46,130 nt of DNA from Priapulus caudatus (Eukaryota; Priapulida; Priapulimorpha; Priapulimorphida; Priapulidae), in assembly GCF_000485595.1 (NCBI RefSeq), contig NW_014577533.1:151310-197439 (forward strand), written 5' to 3'. The notes under the pieces are model-generated. The model was not told the origin of the DNA, did not search any database, and saw only the letters and a list, made by a program, of their open reading frames with translations. Positions 10,928 to 20,885 of the stretch are shown in pieces. The stretch's first letter is position 1, and every line of letters starts with the position of its first letter. The translations under genes and the position numbers were made by a program.

Positions 10928-12226
10928 TCATAGCGCCCCCCACTTCGCTGCTGTGGGACTCCTTCGGCTGCCCGTCGGCGCATTTGGTCTGTCCTCTCCT
11001 GCGCCAGGATGCGTCCGGGCTCTCACGCCACCATTGCACTCCTCCACTCGACCTACGGCCGCCCTCCCGACGCCGCCAGTCTCCTCGCTGCCCGCTCTCC
11101 CTGGTTCTTCAACAACAGCCTTTCCTCTCGGCCCTAATGGTGCTATGTATGGTTTCCGGGTGGGGACCCCTCCCCCTCCCAGAGCCTCATACTCCTCTGC
11201 CAGCATCGCTGCGGACTCCACCGTCGGTCCTGAATGGCCCTGCACATACGCCCTGAAGGCATGCGATGGGAGGTTGCGGACGAACCGCTGTCGAGCCATA
11301 TGCCCGCACATGTCGTCAGTAACCCCCGGCACAGCCAATCGAGTCAACATCTTCAAACTTTGTCCGTACCGCTCCCACGTCTCTGTGGGCTCCTTTCTAC
11401 GGGTCTCGAGCGCCTCCTGATGTTGTGCCTCTCTTCCTACAGGATCGTAACGCGCCACAAGGGCTGCTCTCAGACTTGCCTCATCTAAATAGTTTCGGCA
11501 AGTTGTTAGGAGCTCCGCTGCAGGTCCCTCCAGCGCAGCTGCCAACTGCGCCGCGCGTGCCTCACGATCCCATCGATTAAAACTCGCTGCAATCTCAAAT
11601 TTTTGAAAAAATGTTTGCAGTGGTACTTCTGCAGACCCCGTAAATGGCCGTACTTTCATACGTTCATTCCGATTGCGCGTCCCTTCGTGCAGAACCCTCG
11701 GTGTGCTCGCAGCGCACGGTTCTCTCATCTCACTGGCTTGCCTGGACATCGGTCTGCTTCCTCGATTATCCCTGGCAGCACTCGCATCCGTCCGACGGTC
11801 ATTCACACCCCGCCCTTCGGCAGCAGGGGTTGGCCGCGGGCTTATCCTTCGCTCGCTTTTCTCGCCCTTCATTCTCTCTTTTCGGGGGGTCGTGCCCCGC
11901 CCTTCTGCAGCGGGGTCGAGGAAGGTAACCTGTGTCTGGCCTAACTTCTGTTTCACTTCATCCTCTTTGCGGCGCCGACCTCTGCTGAAGTCCCCCTGGT
12001 TGAATGTGCTCGTTGGGGACTGGCTGTCCGCTGGCTCGGCGAACAGCTCTTCCTCGGCATATTCCTCCTCCGCTTCACTAGAGTACCCAGGGTTCATGAA
12101 CTCCCGCGCTACTCCAGCTCCACTCTCTCGTTCGGGGGTTTGGGCCCCACCCTCGACGTCTCCGTCTCTCGGCTGTGCGTCATCATCCCAGCCTATCTCT
12201 TCATCATCAGGCTGTACGCCTTCCAT
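10928..12226 (-). CDS. gag: Gypsy Gag (capsid-type) polyprotein, 3' truncated by frameshift
   Basis: A 432-codon frame. The N-terminal third is acidic and low complexity. It includes two AEGRG repeats that resemble the GRG repeats of pol. The conserved capsid-like region runs from about residue 190, with VRPFTGSAEVPLQTFFQKF, to about 350, with LAEEYEALG. It contains the retrotransposon-gag features W-D-x-E (NRWDREARAAQLAAAL) and LARLAVPGV-like helices. The zinc knuckle expected at the C-terminus lies just downstream in another frame. The ATG at 12226 is the first in the frame and gives a sensible acidic start. Confidence 0.85.
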   Translation of the reverse strand: MEGVQPDDEEIGWDDDAQPRDGDVEGGAQTPERESGAGVAREFMNPGYSSEAEEEYAEEELFAEPADSQSPTSTFNQGDFSRGRRRKEDEVKQKLGQTQVTFLDPAAEGRGTTPRKERMKGEKSERRISPRPTPAAEGRGVNDRRTDASAARDNRGSRPMSRQASEMREPCAASTPRVLHEGTRNRNERMKVRPFTGSAEVPLQTFFQKFEIAASFNRWDREARAAQLAAALEGPAAELLTTCRNYLDEASLRAALVARYDPVGREAQHQEALETRRKEPTETWERYGQSLKMLTRLAVPGVTDDMCGHMARQRFVRNLPSHAFRAYVQGHSGPTVESAAMLAEEYEALGGGGVPTRKPYIAPLGPRGKAVVEEPGRAGSEETGGVGRAAVGRVEECNGGVRARTHPGAGEDRPNAPTGSRRSPTAAKWGAL

Positions 12227-13155
12227 CTTCCCACTTTAATCTTTTGCCTTCTTTCTTCTCTCTTCGTTCTTTTTACTTCTTTCTTCTTTCTTCGTTCTTC
12301 TTTCTTCCTTCTTCTTTCTTCTGCTATTATTCGACAATAGCTCTTGTCCTCGGTCACCGGCACTACTTATGTAGCGTTTTCCTGGTCTCCGTAACAATTA
12401 TGTATCTTTTTCGCCGTCTCTAGTTATGTCTCCTTTTCCTGTCGTACCCTTCACACGGGCTTGATAGCGCCCGTGCGTGCGTTGTGTTGTCTCAATCCCC
12501 CTTCGTCGTCAGCTCGTAAAGGAAAGGCTTGCCAAGTACGTGCAGTTCAGAAAGAGGGCCGAAGATAGAAGTTGAGTGATAATGACGGGACAAGCCCGGC
12601 TGTTTATTAGGGGTTGACACCCAGATGCACCAATGATGTTGTTCACACACAGGCAGAGAGCCAATGCTCGGATATACGTACAATAAGCGCGGCATCACCG
12701 TTACTCACCCTCTCTCTCTCTCTCTCTCTCTTTCTCCCACGCGCGCACTCTTTAACTCTCTCAACTCAACTGTTCGCAACTCTCTCTCTCTCTCCCCCAA
12801 CTGCTTCTCAATTGGCGAGTCTCAAAAAACTGTTCTCTCCGACACGCGCACGCGCTTATATTTCACATCACCACGTGACGTCGTGACGGATACAAGAATG
12901 TCTCCCAGATTGCATTCCTTTCTCGAAGCTCACCAATCGCTTCTCTCTTTACCTGCGTCATACCACACGTGATTCTTCCCGATTGGACCACTCCGCCCCT
13001 CTCGGTTGACACGCCCCCTTCTTTCCTGCTTACTCTCTCACAACCGCCAGCTCGTCCTACCGTTCACATCTCCCCTCGCCAAATATCACTCACTAAACTA
13101 CGGTATACGCATACAATTGCTACATTAAGTATTATTCATGCTCGATATTACCTAC
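12227..13155. other. Upstream flank of gag; pyrimidine-rich leader, LTR not found
   Basis: A (TTCTTTC)n-like pyrimidine tract occupies 12240-12325, and a (CT)n tract 12707-12740. An inverted repeat CACGGGC/GCCCGTG lies at about 12455-12476. The 5' LTR and primer-binding site of the minus-strand element should be here, but I could not match any part to the 3' flank. Confidence 0.35.
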
Positions 13156-13159
13156 TCGC

Positions 13160-13360
13160 TCCGCGTGGCGTGTATCACCGCCGTATCTCGCGCGCGCGCG
13201 GTGCAACATACACCGCTGCGCCGCGGCCGCGCGCGCGCGGTATATTACCGCTGCGTCACCGTGCGCACGAACCTCTATCCCCGCCGCGCCGCATACAACC
13301 GCCACGCCGCCGCGTACGCGGACCTCTATCCCCGCCGCAGTAAATCCCCGCCGCGCGGGC
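13160..13360. repeat. GC-rich satellite, irregular modules
   Basis: Alternating CG runs and CCGCCGC modules, including CTCTATCCCCGCCGC twice, match the modules at 4925-5215. Long (CG)n stretches could adopt Z-DNA. Confidence 0.8.
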
Positions 13361-13791
13361 GGACCGCATACCACCGCCGCGCGGGCGGACCGCCGCGCCG
13401 CATACTACTGCTGCGCGCGCGGACCGCACAACCCCGCCGCGCGGGCGGACCGCCGCACGGATACTACTGCTGCGCGCGCGGACCGCACATCCCCGCCGCG
13501 CGGGCGGACCGCCGCGCCGCATACTACTGCTGCGCGCGCGGACCGCATATCACCGCCGCGCGGGCGGACCGCCGCGCCGCATACTACTGCTGCGCGCGCG
13601 GACCGCATATCACCGCCGCGCGGGCGGACCGCCGCGCCGCATACTACTGCTGCGCGCGCGGACCGCACATCCCCGCCGCGCGGGCGGACCGCCGCGCCGC
13701 ATACTACTGCTGCGCGCGCGGACCGCACATCCCCGCCGCGCGGGCTGTCTTTCGCGCCGCATACTACTGCTGCGCGCGCGGACCGCACATC
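13361..13791. repeat. 60-bp GC-rich tandem repeat, about 7 units
   Basis: The unit contains GCGGGCGGACCGCCGCGCCG, then CATACTACTGCTGCGCGCGC, then GGACCGCACATCCCCGCC. Units at 13501, 13561, 13621 and 13681 are almost identical; a variant with TGTCTTTCG lies at 13745. The multiple-of-three period keeps frames open on both strands, so the encoded peptides are not evidence of genes. The array ends at the unknown base at 13793. Confidence 0.92.
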
Positions 13792-13792
13792 C

Positions 13793-13793
13793 N
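13793..13793. other. Single-base assembly ambiguity (N)
   Basis: One N separates the 60-bp array from the triplet repeat. It probably marks a collapsed or joined repeat. Confidence 0.95.
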
Positions 13794-13818
13794 GCTGCTG
13801 CTGCTGCTGCTGCTGCTG

Positions 13819-13851
<33 letters not shown>

Positions 13852-13927
13852 TACTACTACAACTACTACTACTACTACTACTACTATTACTACTACTACT
13901 ACCACTACTACTACTACTACTACTACA

Positions 13928-14025
<98 letters not shown>

Positions 14026-14113
14026 CCTTACTACTACTACAGCAGCAGCAGCAGCAGCAGCAGCAGGAAAGCACCAGCAGCGGTAACAACAAGAACAACA
14101 GCACCACCATTAT

Positions 14114-14152
<39 letters not shown>

Positions 14153-14171
14153 CAGCAGCACCCCCCCCCCC
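13794..14171. repeat. Compound trinucleotide repeat: (GCT)n, (ACT)n, (CAG)n, poly-C
   Basis: (GCT)n at 13794-13820 leads into a long (ACT)n tract to about 14040, then (CAG)n at 14041-14066 and 14118-14160, ending in a C run. Poly-Tyr, poly-Leu or poly-Ser frames here are artefacts. The ACTACTGCTGC seed is present inside each neighbouring 60-bp unit. Confidence 0.93.
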
Positions 14172-14300
14172 CGCGCGTGCACGCTCCTCGCGTCTGCTAA
14201 TTTTTTCTCATCGACACCAGACTCGCAAACATTTTCGCATCGCTACAGGCGCGTCGATTTCAACCTACACGTTTCGCTGCGTGTTACGTGCCTGAGATGC

Positions 14301-14575
14301 GGCGGCCATGTTGGATACCCACGTCTATTAAACAACACGGTGATTTAGAACAGACGCATCGCGCATAGCAGTCACAGGCGCTCGCGATTGAGGGCGGCCA
14401 TGTTGGATACCAACGTCAATTAATGAACGATCGTGGAGAACAGAGGCGATTCGCTGTGCATTTCACGTGATCGTGATGGAGGGCGGCCATGTTGGATACC
14501 AACGTCAATTAAACAACGATCGTGTAGAACAGAGGCGTTTCACTGTGCATTTTAGGTGATCGCGATGTTAGCACG
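14301..14575. repeat. About 90-bp tandem repeat, three copies, with YY1-like core
   Basis: Units begin at about 14301, 14393 and 14482 with GGCGGCCATGTTGGATACC. Each continues with ACGTC(A/T)ATTAA, an AGAACAGA block and a TGCAT or GCAT block before the next unit. GGCCATGTTGG fits the YY1 core CCATNTT by consensus knowledge; binding is inference. Confidence 0.8.
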
Positions 14576-15661
<1,086 letters not shown>

Positions 15662-16040
15662 NNNNNNNNNNNNNNNNNNNNNNNNNNNNNNNNNNNNNNN
15701 NNNNNNNNNNNNNNNNNNNNNNNNNNNNNNNNNNNNNNNNNNNNNNNNNNNNNNNNNNNNNNNNNNNNNNNNNNNNNNNNNNNNNNNNNNNNNNNNNNNN
15801 NNNNNNNNNNNNNNNNNNNNNNNNNNNNNNNNNNNNNNNNNNNNNNNNNNNNNNNNNNNNNNNNNNNNNNNNNNNNNNNNNNNNNNNNNNNNNNNNNNNN
15901 NNNNNNNNNNNNNNNNNNNNNNNNNNNNNNNNNNNNNNNNNNNNNNNNNNNNNNNNNNNNNNNNNNNNNNNNNNNNNNNNNNNNNNNNNNNNNNNNNNNN
16001 NNNNNNNNNNNNNNNNNNNNNNNNNNNNNNNNNNNNNNNN
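15662..16040. other. Assembly gap (379 N)
   Basis: This is a run of N between a (CA)n tract and a CAC/CAG triplet tract. By comparison with the duplicated region at 24.3-25.3 kb, which has (CA)n followed by triplets, it probably hides the end of the microsatellite and about 200 bp of unique DNA. Confidence 0.97.
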
Positions 16041-16159
16041 ACCACCACCACGAGCAGCACCACCACCAGCAGCACCACGAGCACCACCACCAGCACCACA
16101 ACCAACACTACCAGCAGCGGGAGCAGCAGCGAAGCAGACAACGCTCTAAATACTCTAAC
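16041..16159 (+). other. Putative 5' untranslated exon, CAC/CAG-rich (copy 1)
   Basis: A CAC/CAG triplet tract runs into ACAACGCTCTA and ends at a good donor (GTGAGT at 16160). The next exon has a pyrimidine-rich acceptor ending CATCACAG at about 16672. The same ACAACGCTCTA occurs next to CAG repeats in the first exon of type II copies, suggesting common origin. Transcription is inference. Confidence 0.45.
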
Positions 16160-16309
16160 GTGAGTGCCATGTTCCTAGTGATAGCAAGTAAATAATAACA
16201 TATACACCCACCAACACAGAGACATACGCACGTGCACACACGCGAACGCACGCACGCACGCACCAACACACGCACGCACGCACGCACTTGCACAGACATA
16301 CATACGCAC

Positions 16310-16352
16310 CAAGAGCACATAATAGAGAGCTCATCTCTATTATGAGCTCTTG
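16310..16352. mobile_element. Micro-palindrome, 43 bp (CAAGAG/CTCTTG termini)
   Basis: CAAGAGCACATAATAGAGA pairs with TCTCTATTATGAGCTCTTG with one mismatch around a very short loop. The flanks read ATACGCAC and ATACACGC, an imperfect direct repeat. It belongs to the same family as those at 17248, 23307, 23617, 40845 and 43027. Confidence 0.7.
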
Positions 16353-16686
16353 ATACACGCATACGTTTAACAGCGAATTATTGAAATAGCTCGTCATTCA
16401 CGTGTGGTGCGACTAGTGGTGTTTGTAAAGCTAGGTCTTGACTCCTTATATCATCTACCACGCAGGCAAATTCACTGATAGACCCTGGGAATAGCATGCG
16501 TTTCTGTGACAAACAATATCACGCGGTCATATACATAAATGCATAGTCTTTGTTAAATGTGTTAGATCAAACTGCTCTAATGTCATAACTGCATAAAATA
16601 AGGTATAGTGTACAGTTGCATAATATCCAGTACAGCTAATAACCCTACCTCTCCGCTTTTCTCCATCACAGGTACACCACGTGATC

Positions 16687-17028
16687 ATGGCGTCGTACAG
16701 GTAAGTCTACGGCAGTTAGCTCATATATGTTTTGTATTATTTATCATGAATGCGTGTTATATAACATGTATATGCTTATAGATATATGTATAAATATGTA
16801 TAGATATGTATAGATATGTATATATGTATAGATAGATGTATAGATATGTATCTATATGATATGGTCTATGATATGTAAATGATATGTATCACAGTATATA
16901 CGTTTGTTATAATACTTTGGTTACTGGTGTCGTTGAAGGAAAGCGACTCTGGCGGATCGGCAGCAAGTAGTAGACATGCAGGTGTACGAAGGACTAGACT
17001 ACATTCAGAATGTCTACAACCAGCATCT
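16687..17028 (+). pseudogene. NAT16-like acetyltransferase copy 1 (type I), 3' truncated
   Basis: Exon 1 is 16687-16700 (MASYR, donor GTAAGT). Exon 2 starts at 16939 after TTGAAG and reads ATLADRQQVVDMQVYEGLDY, then stops matching at 17028, where it runs into a (CATA)n microsatellite. A full exon 2 has 139 bp. No matching exon 3 or 4 lies before the promoter of copy 2, so this is a gene fragment. It is nearly identical to the start of copy 3, of which it appears to be the segmental duplicate. Confidence 0.8.
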
Positions 17029-17118
17029 AATACATACATACATACATACATACATACATACATACATACATACATACATACATACATACATACATACATA
17101 CATACATACATACATACA
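17029..17118. repeat. (CATA)n microsatellite
   Basis: About 22 tetranucleotide units replace the second half of exon 2 of copy 1. Long YVCM/HTYI frames are artefacts. Confidence 0.97.
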
Positions 17119-17247
17119 CATACAGTCAGACAGTCAGAAACAAGCACAGAACAAACGCACCTCCGCAATTTGATCTTAATCCGCGCATACGCAAATGTGT
17201 AATACTCATCACTGCCTATATGTCACACTATCACATCATCATACTAT

Positions 17248-17296
17248 CAGGAGTAGATAATAGAAGACTATATAAGACTTCTATTATCTACTCCTG
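17248..17296. mobile_element. Micro-palindrome, 49 bp (CAGGAG/CTCCTG), exact 7-bp TSD
   Basis: CAGGAGTAGATAATAGAAG pairs perfectly with CTTCTATTATCTACTCCTG around an 11-bp loop. ATACTAT occurs immediately on both sides (17241-17247 and 17297-17303), as expected for a target-site duplication. It lies in the spacer upstream of copy 2. Confidence 0.8.
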
Positions 17297-17648
17297 ATAC
17301 TATGATATATCGCACTAATGTACATCTCGTTACCCGATACGACAATGGTTATCGTTTGGCCGTAACTCTGACGTCACGCATTTCTTACACTCCCGATTTC
17401 ATAATTAATAACCCGTTTGTCCACCAGGTGTAGGCCCCCTACTACTTGCAAAAGGTGTGCACAAGCAGGAATAAATATAGCAACCCAAGGCCGCCAAGGG
17501 ACTTTGGATCAGTCGGCTAGCAGGTGTAAATAGTAACGAGAGTGCGCGTTGATATAATCTACTGAGGCACCTAAACGTGACGCCTGCGAAAAATTGCGAT
17601 TCGCAGCGAATTACGCATGCGCAATGAATGACGCACGCCTGATATGTA

Positions 17649-17657
17649 TCAAGGTCA
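17649..17657 (+). promoter_or_regulatory. Nuclear-receptor-like half-site upstream of copy 2
   Basis: TCAAGGTCA matches the extended half-site bound by ERR/NR5A-type nuclear receptors. An AAGGTCACA core is also found upstream of copies 4, 5 and 6, in flanking sequence that is still recognisably similar (AAGGTCACAA followed shortly by ATAG and CTAAT). Function is inferred. Confidence 0.4.
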
Positions 17658-17815
17658 CAAGTAGTGCATAGGCTACTAATATTCTAGCTCCATAAAACAG
17701 TACATAGCAAAGATCGTATAGTGCCGGAGACGATCTTTGGTACATAGTACAGTTAAATAATACAAACTACAGCTGACAAGCCTGCTTCTCTCGATCACAT
17801 GTACACGGCGGGATC

Positions 17816-19771
17816 ATGGCGTCATACAGGTAAGTCTCCCGCAGTTAACTGTGTGTTTTGTACGATTTATTATGGATGCTTTTAATGTAACCCAATTTCG
17901 ATCACAGAATATACGTTTGTTGTAATACTTTGGTTACTGGTGTCGCTGAAGGAAAGCGACTCTGGCGGATCGGCAGCAAGTAGTAGACATGCAGGTGTAC
18001 GAAGGACTAGACTACATTCAGAATGTCTACAACCAGCATCTGACTGAGTGGAACTCATCGGCTTACGTTGGGGAGAAGGATGGAAAAATTGTACGTTGCA
18101 GTTGTTATTCATTTACTCCTTTTGTTCTCTATTAATAGTTCCTGATAAATAAAAAATATTTAGATAATTAGTCTTTTGATTTTAATTGGATAATTTAATT
18201 ACCGTATAGTCATAGTACACGTGCAACACTTTCGTAACTTGACTATGAGAAAATTATAGGAAATGGCAGAAAATCGTTACTTTTGTATTCTAATCTATGT
18301 CTCCTTCTTCCTTTTACGTTACGTCATATTATTATTTTCTTCTGTTTAATTGCTCATGCAGAGCCATTATAATACGATAGAACGATACTATATTCCTATT
18401 ACCACTATGTCTTCACGTGCCAAGCAAAATCTTGCATCGGTATTCCACTAACATCGATACAAACATGCAAGCTACATCTGAATGTGCGATGCGCATTGTT
18501 GCGACCGCTACCTAAAGAATAAGAACAACGCAATGAGTTATTAAAATCACTATTATACATCGCTCGCTATACTAAATACATAAAAAATATTCCAGGTGGC
18601 ATTTCACTTCATCACACTCGTGGACGATGGCGATACGATTATATCACGCGGGGCTCGCACTAGAGAAGAATACAAACATCAAGGCATCATCAATGGTCTC
18701 TACGAATATGCGTTTAACGATTTCACTGAGCGCTATCCTAGCGTCAGCTGGAAGGGAGGCGTCCGCCATGTGATTGGTCACGTGACTACGAAGCCAGAAA
18801 CTCGCATAGTTTGCAAGGCGGTATGTACGAGTTATTTTCTAATTAAGCAATTACTTTTCAAGCTACTACGTGAATTTAGTCATTATTGTGTTATTACTAC
18901 ATCTTCTTACCAAAGCCAGAATTTTAATAAAACAGTATTTTCGACCCGATAGCATAACGAGAAACGTTAAATTGATATGACATCTCTTGTTTCTCACTTC
19001 CTGTTATATAACCCCTCCGAACAACTGAGACTTAATTAATTAATTAGGATATGTTATATATAACGCATATGTGTGTCTGTCTAATTTCAGCCTTTCTGTA
19101 CGATGAAACCAATAAGTCCTGACACAATATTACGTCACTATGGTAAGTCCGGCCGCTTGTCGGACTATGGCAGCTTACAGCAGCTGACCAAAGGTCAAAT
19201 CCACCGATTGTTCACGACGCAAGAGGTCGCCACCAAGCTGTTCGGTGAATACAATGATCACGTGGTCATATCATGGATGCCGTATCGGACAATGTCTGAC
19301 ACAAATGTACAGATCATTATGGAGCATGAGAACCCGACCGTGTTCGCGGACATAGGAGGCGCTGGCAGCAACTTCGACTGTACGTCTGCTAGCTTCTCTA
19401 CACGAGTCCCACTGTACGCGAAAAACTACCCGTCCGGCACTCACGTTAAATTCGACATCGATATCTACTCAAGTGACCGCGAGATGGCGCTCAAACATCT
19501 GTATTCGCAGGTGTATCATCAATGCACTCAGGCGAGAGCTTCGAAAGGCGACATTAAGATTCACTTCATGGTGTTCCTGAATTGCCCATTAGAGAGAGAA
19601 GCTGTTTTCGATGCTTTGGTCAGTATGGGCATGAAGCCACGAACCAATTTTTTGGGCGGATTGAAAGATCCACGTATGTTTGGCTCCCTGAGTCCAATAG
19701 AACGTGCAGGCGCGAAGGAAGATAGAAAAGATAAAACGAAGGCATCACTAACACCAACATCGAAACTTTAA
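17816..19771 (+). CDS. NAT16-like (histidine N-acetyltransferase-like) GNAT, copy 2, type I, intact
   Basis: Coding exons are 17816-17829, 17952-18090, 18596-18820 and 19091-19771 (14+139+225+681 bp), 352 residues, with intron phases 2, 0, 0 and GT-AG borders (GTAAGT, GTACGT, GTATGT donors). Residues 19-26 (QVYEGLDY) match the conserved entry of the NAT16/histidine acetyltransferase family. Residues 41-70 form the central GNAT strands (AYVGEKDGKI, then VAFHF). KHQGII at 78-83 sits where GNATs have the CoA pyrophosphate loop. The C-terminal half carries VISWMPYR (185-192) and FDIDIYSSDRE, both typical of NAT16. The family transfers acetyl from acetyl-CoA to an amino acid such as histidine; the substrate here is unknown. 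It has no signal peptide, so it is probably cytosolic. The upstream acceptor found in copies 1 and 3 is mutated (CACAT for CACAG), so its 5' end may differ. Confidence 0.88.
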
Positions 19772-19882
19772 CAATCGAGGACTTTACGCGAGTTCCCGAG
19801 AAGTTATCCAGGGATAAACGCTCGTGCACGCATCGGTTTAGTAGGGTTTACTAGCTAGAGGACAAAATCATAGAATAATGAC
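19772..19882. other. 3' flank of copy 2
   Basis: A GATAAA occurs at 19813, where copy 3 has AATAAA. The copy 2 stop TAA at 19769-19771 is followed by sequence closely matching the downstream DNA of copy 3. Confidence 0.5.
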
Positions 19883-20132
19883 TTTTCGACGCTTTGGTTA
19901 GCATGGGTATGGAGTAGATACAATAATGTAACCCAAACACAGGATAGGTTATCCTGCGTTTGGGTTACATTAATGTATCTAGGGTATGGAGCCGCAAACA
20001 AATGGAATGGGTGGATTCGTACAACCGCTTACAATGTTTGCTTTCCTGAACCCAATTAACCGTGTAGGCTGGAAGCAAGGTAGCAAAGATAAAACTGAGC
20101 AGCAATCACTGCGACCGACATCGCAACTATAA
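19883..20132 (+). pseudogene. Orphan C-terminal exon fragment of a further NAT16-like gene
   Basis: Ignoring the palindrome at 19915-19981 (and one copy of its 10-bp target repeat), the frame runs from FDALVSMGME to PTSQL and a TAA at 20130-20132. It parallels the last 50-60 residues of copy 2 (FDALVSMGMK to PTSKL) but differs at many positions. It is therefore a distinct diverged paralogue and not a fresh duplicate. No other part of its gene is adjacent. The last 20 codons recur at 20449-20512 and 31670-31733. Confidence 0.75.
19915..19981. mobile_element. 67-bp palindromic element with 10-bp target duplication
   Basis: TAGATACAATAATGTAACCC pairs with GGGTTACATTAATGTATCTA with a single mismatch, and the inner arms (AAACACAGGATA/TATCCTGCGTTT) also pair. 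GGGTATGGAG lies exactly on both sides (19905-19914, 19982-19991). A 9-11 bp duplication is characteristic of Mutator-type transposons, so a MULE-derived MITE is likely. It splits a coding relic between Glu and Pro codons. Confidence 0.8.
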
Positions 20133-20885
20133 AAAAGCTTTTACGTGAATTCTTATGATCAGGAAGTCAATTTGATGAATGTTATTGTCTTGCGTTACAC
20201 TATAGGCCTCGGTCAATGTTATATACGTAGTAGCTCTGGTGTATTGATTTCTATACTCTCGATGTTTAGGTTTTGTTGGGTTGGGTAGAGTGAACAGTTG
20301 CAATCTAACAGGCATCAGAAAGAGAAGCTTTGCATGTTGATAGATTGTGAAATCTGAACTTTGGTTTCATATTTAGGTCTTGCGTATTAAGTTAAAAAAA
20401 AAACTCTGGAATGTGGCGGCAAGATAGGTATCTATGAGGGCAAGGTAGCTGGAAGCAAGGTAGCAAAGATAAAACTGAGCAGCAATCACTGCGACCGACA
20501 TCGCAACTATAAAAAAGCATTTACGTGAATTCTTATGATCAGGAAGTCAATTTGATGAATGTTATTGTCTTGTGTTACACTATAGGCCTCGGTCAATGTT
20601 ATATACGTATATTATATAAACGTATATTATATATTATATATATATATATTATATACGCATGTTATATAGTAGCTCTGGTGTATTGATTTCTATACTCTTG
20701 ATGTTTAGGTTTTGTTGGGTTGGGTAGAGTGAACAGTTGCAATCTAACAGGCATCGGAAAGAGAAGCTTTACATATTGATAGATTGTGAAATCTGAACTT
20801 TGGTTTCATATTTAGGTCCTGCGTATTAAGTTAAAAAAAAAACTCTGGAATGTGGCGGCAAGATAGGTATCTATGAGGGCAAGGT
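20069..20885. repeat. 380-bp tandem duplication inside block B
   Basis: Unit 1 (20069-20448) and unit 2 (20449-20885) both begin CTGGAAGCAAGGTAGCAAAG and end near TCTATGAGGGCAAGG. Unit 2 has an AT-rich insertion at about 20608-20668 (TATATTATATA-type). The paralogous block at 31.67-32.05 kb has only one unit, so the tandem event followed, or was lost after, the larger duplication. Confidence 0.9.

Larger units (their letters stand above)
6043..12226 (-). mobile_element. Ty3/gypsy-type LTR retrotransposon body, minus strand
   Basis: The order on the minus strand is gag (12226 to 10928), zinc knuckle (about 10881-10839), aspartic protease (10602 to 9922), then reverse transcriptase, RNase H and integrase (9876 to 6043). 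RT before integrase is the Ty3/gypsy (Metaviridae) order. Several frame breaks separate gag, knuckle, protease and pol, so this copy is unlikely to be active as sequenced. No LTR pair, primer-binding site or env-like gene was identified. Confidence 0.92.
16041..17028. repeat. Segmental duplication A, first copy (with about 25281-26275)
   Basis: From the triplet tract through a putative 5' exon, a micro-palindrome, exon 1 and the first part of exon 2, this segment matches 25281-26275 almost base for base. Shared landmarks include GCAGCGGGAGCAGCAGCGAA and TATAGATATGTA repeats in the intron. The match ends where copy 1 meets the (CATA)n tract. Confidence 0.9.

Noticed and set aside
13138-14295. 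385-codon plus frame and matching minus frames over the 60-bp array and triplets
   Set aside because: Repeat period is a multiple of three; products are Arg-Ala-rich then poly-Tyr, crossing an N. No gene-like features.
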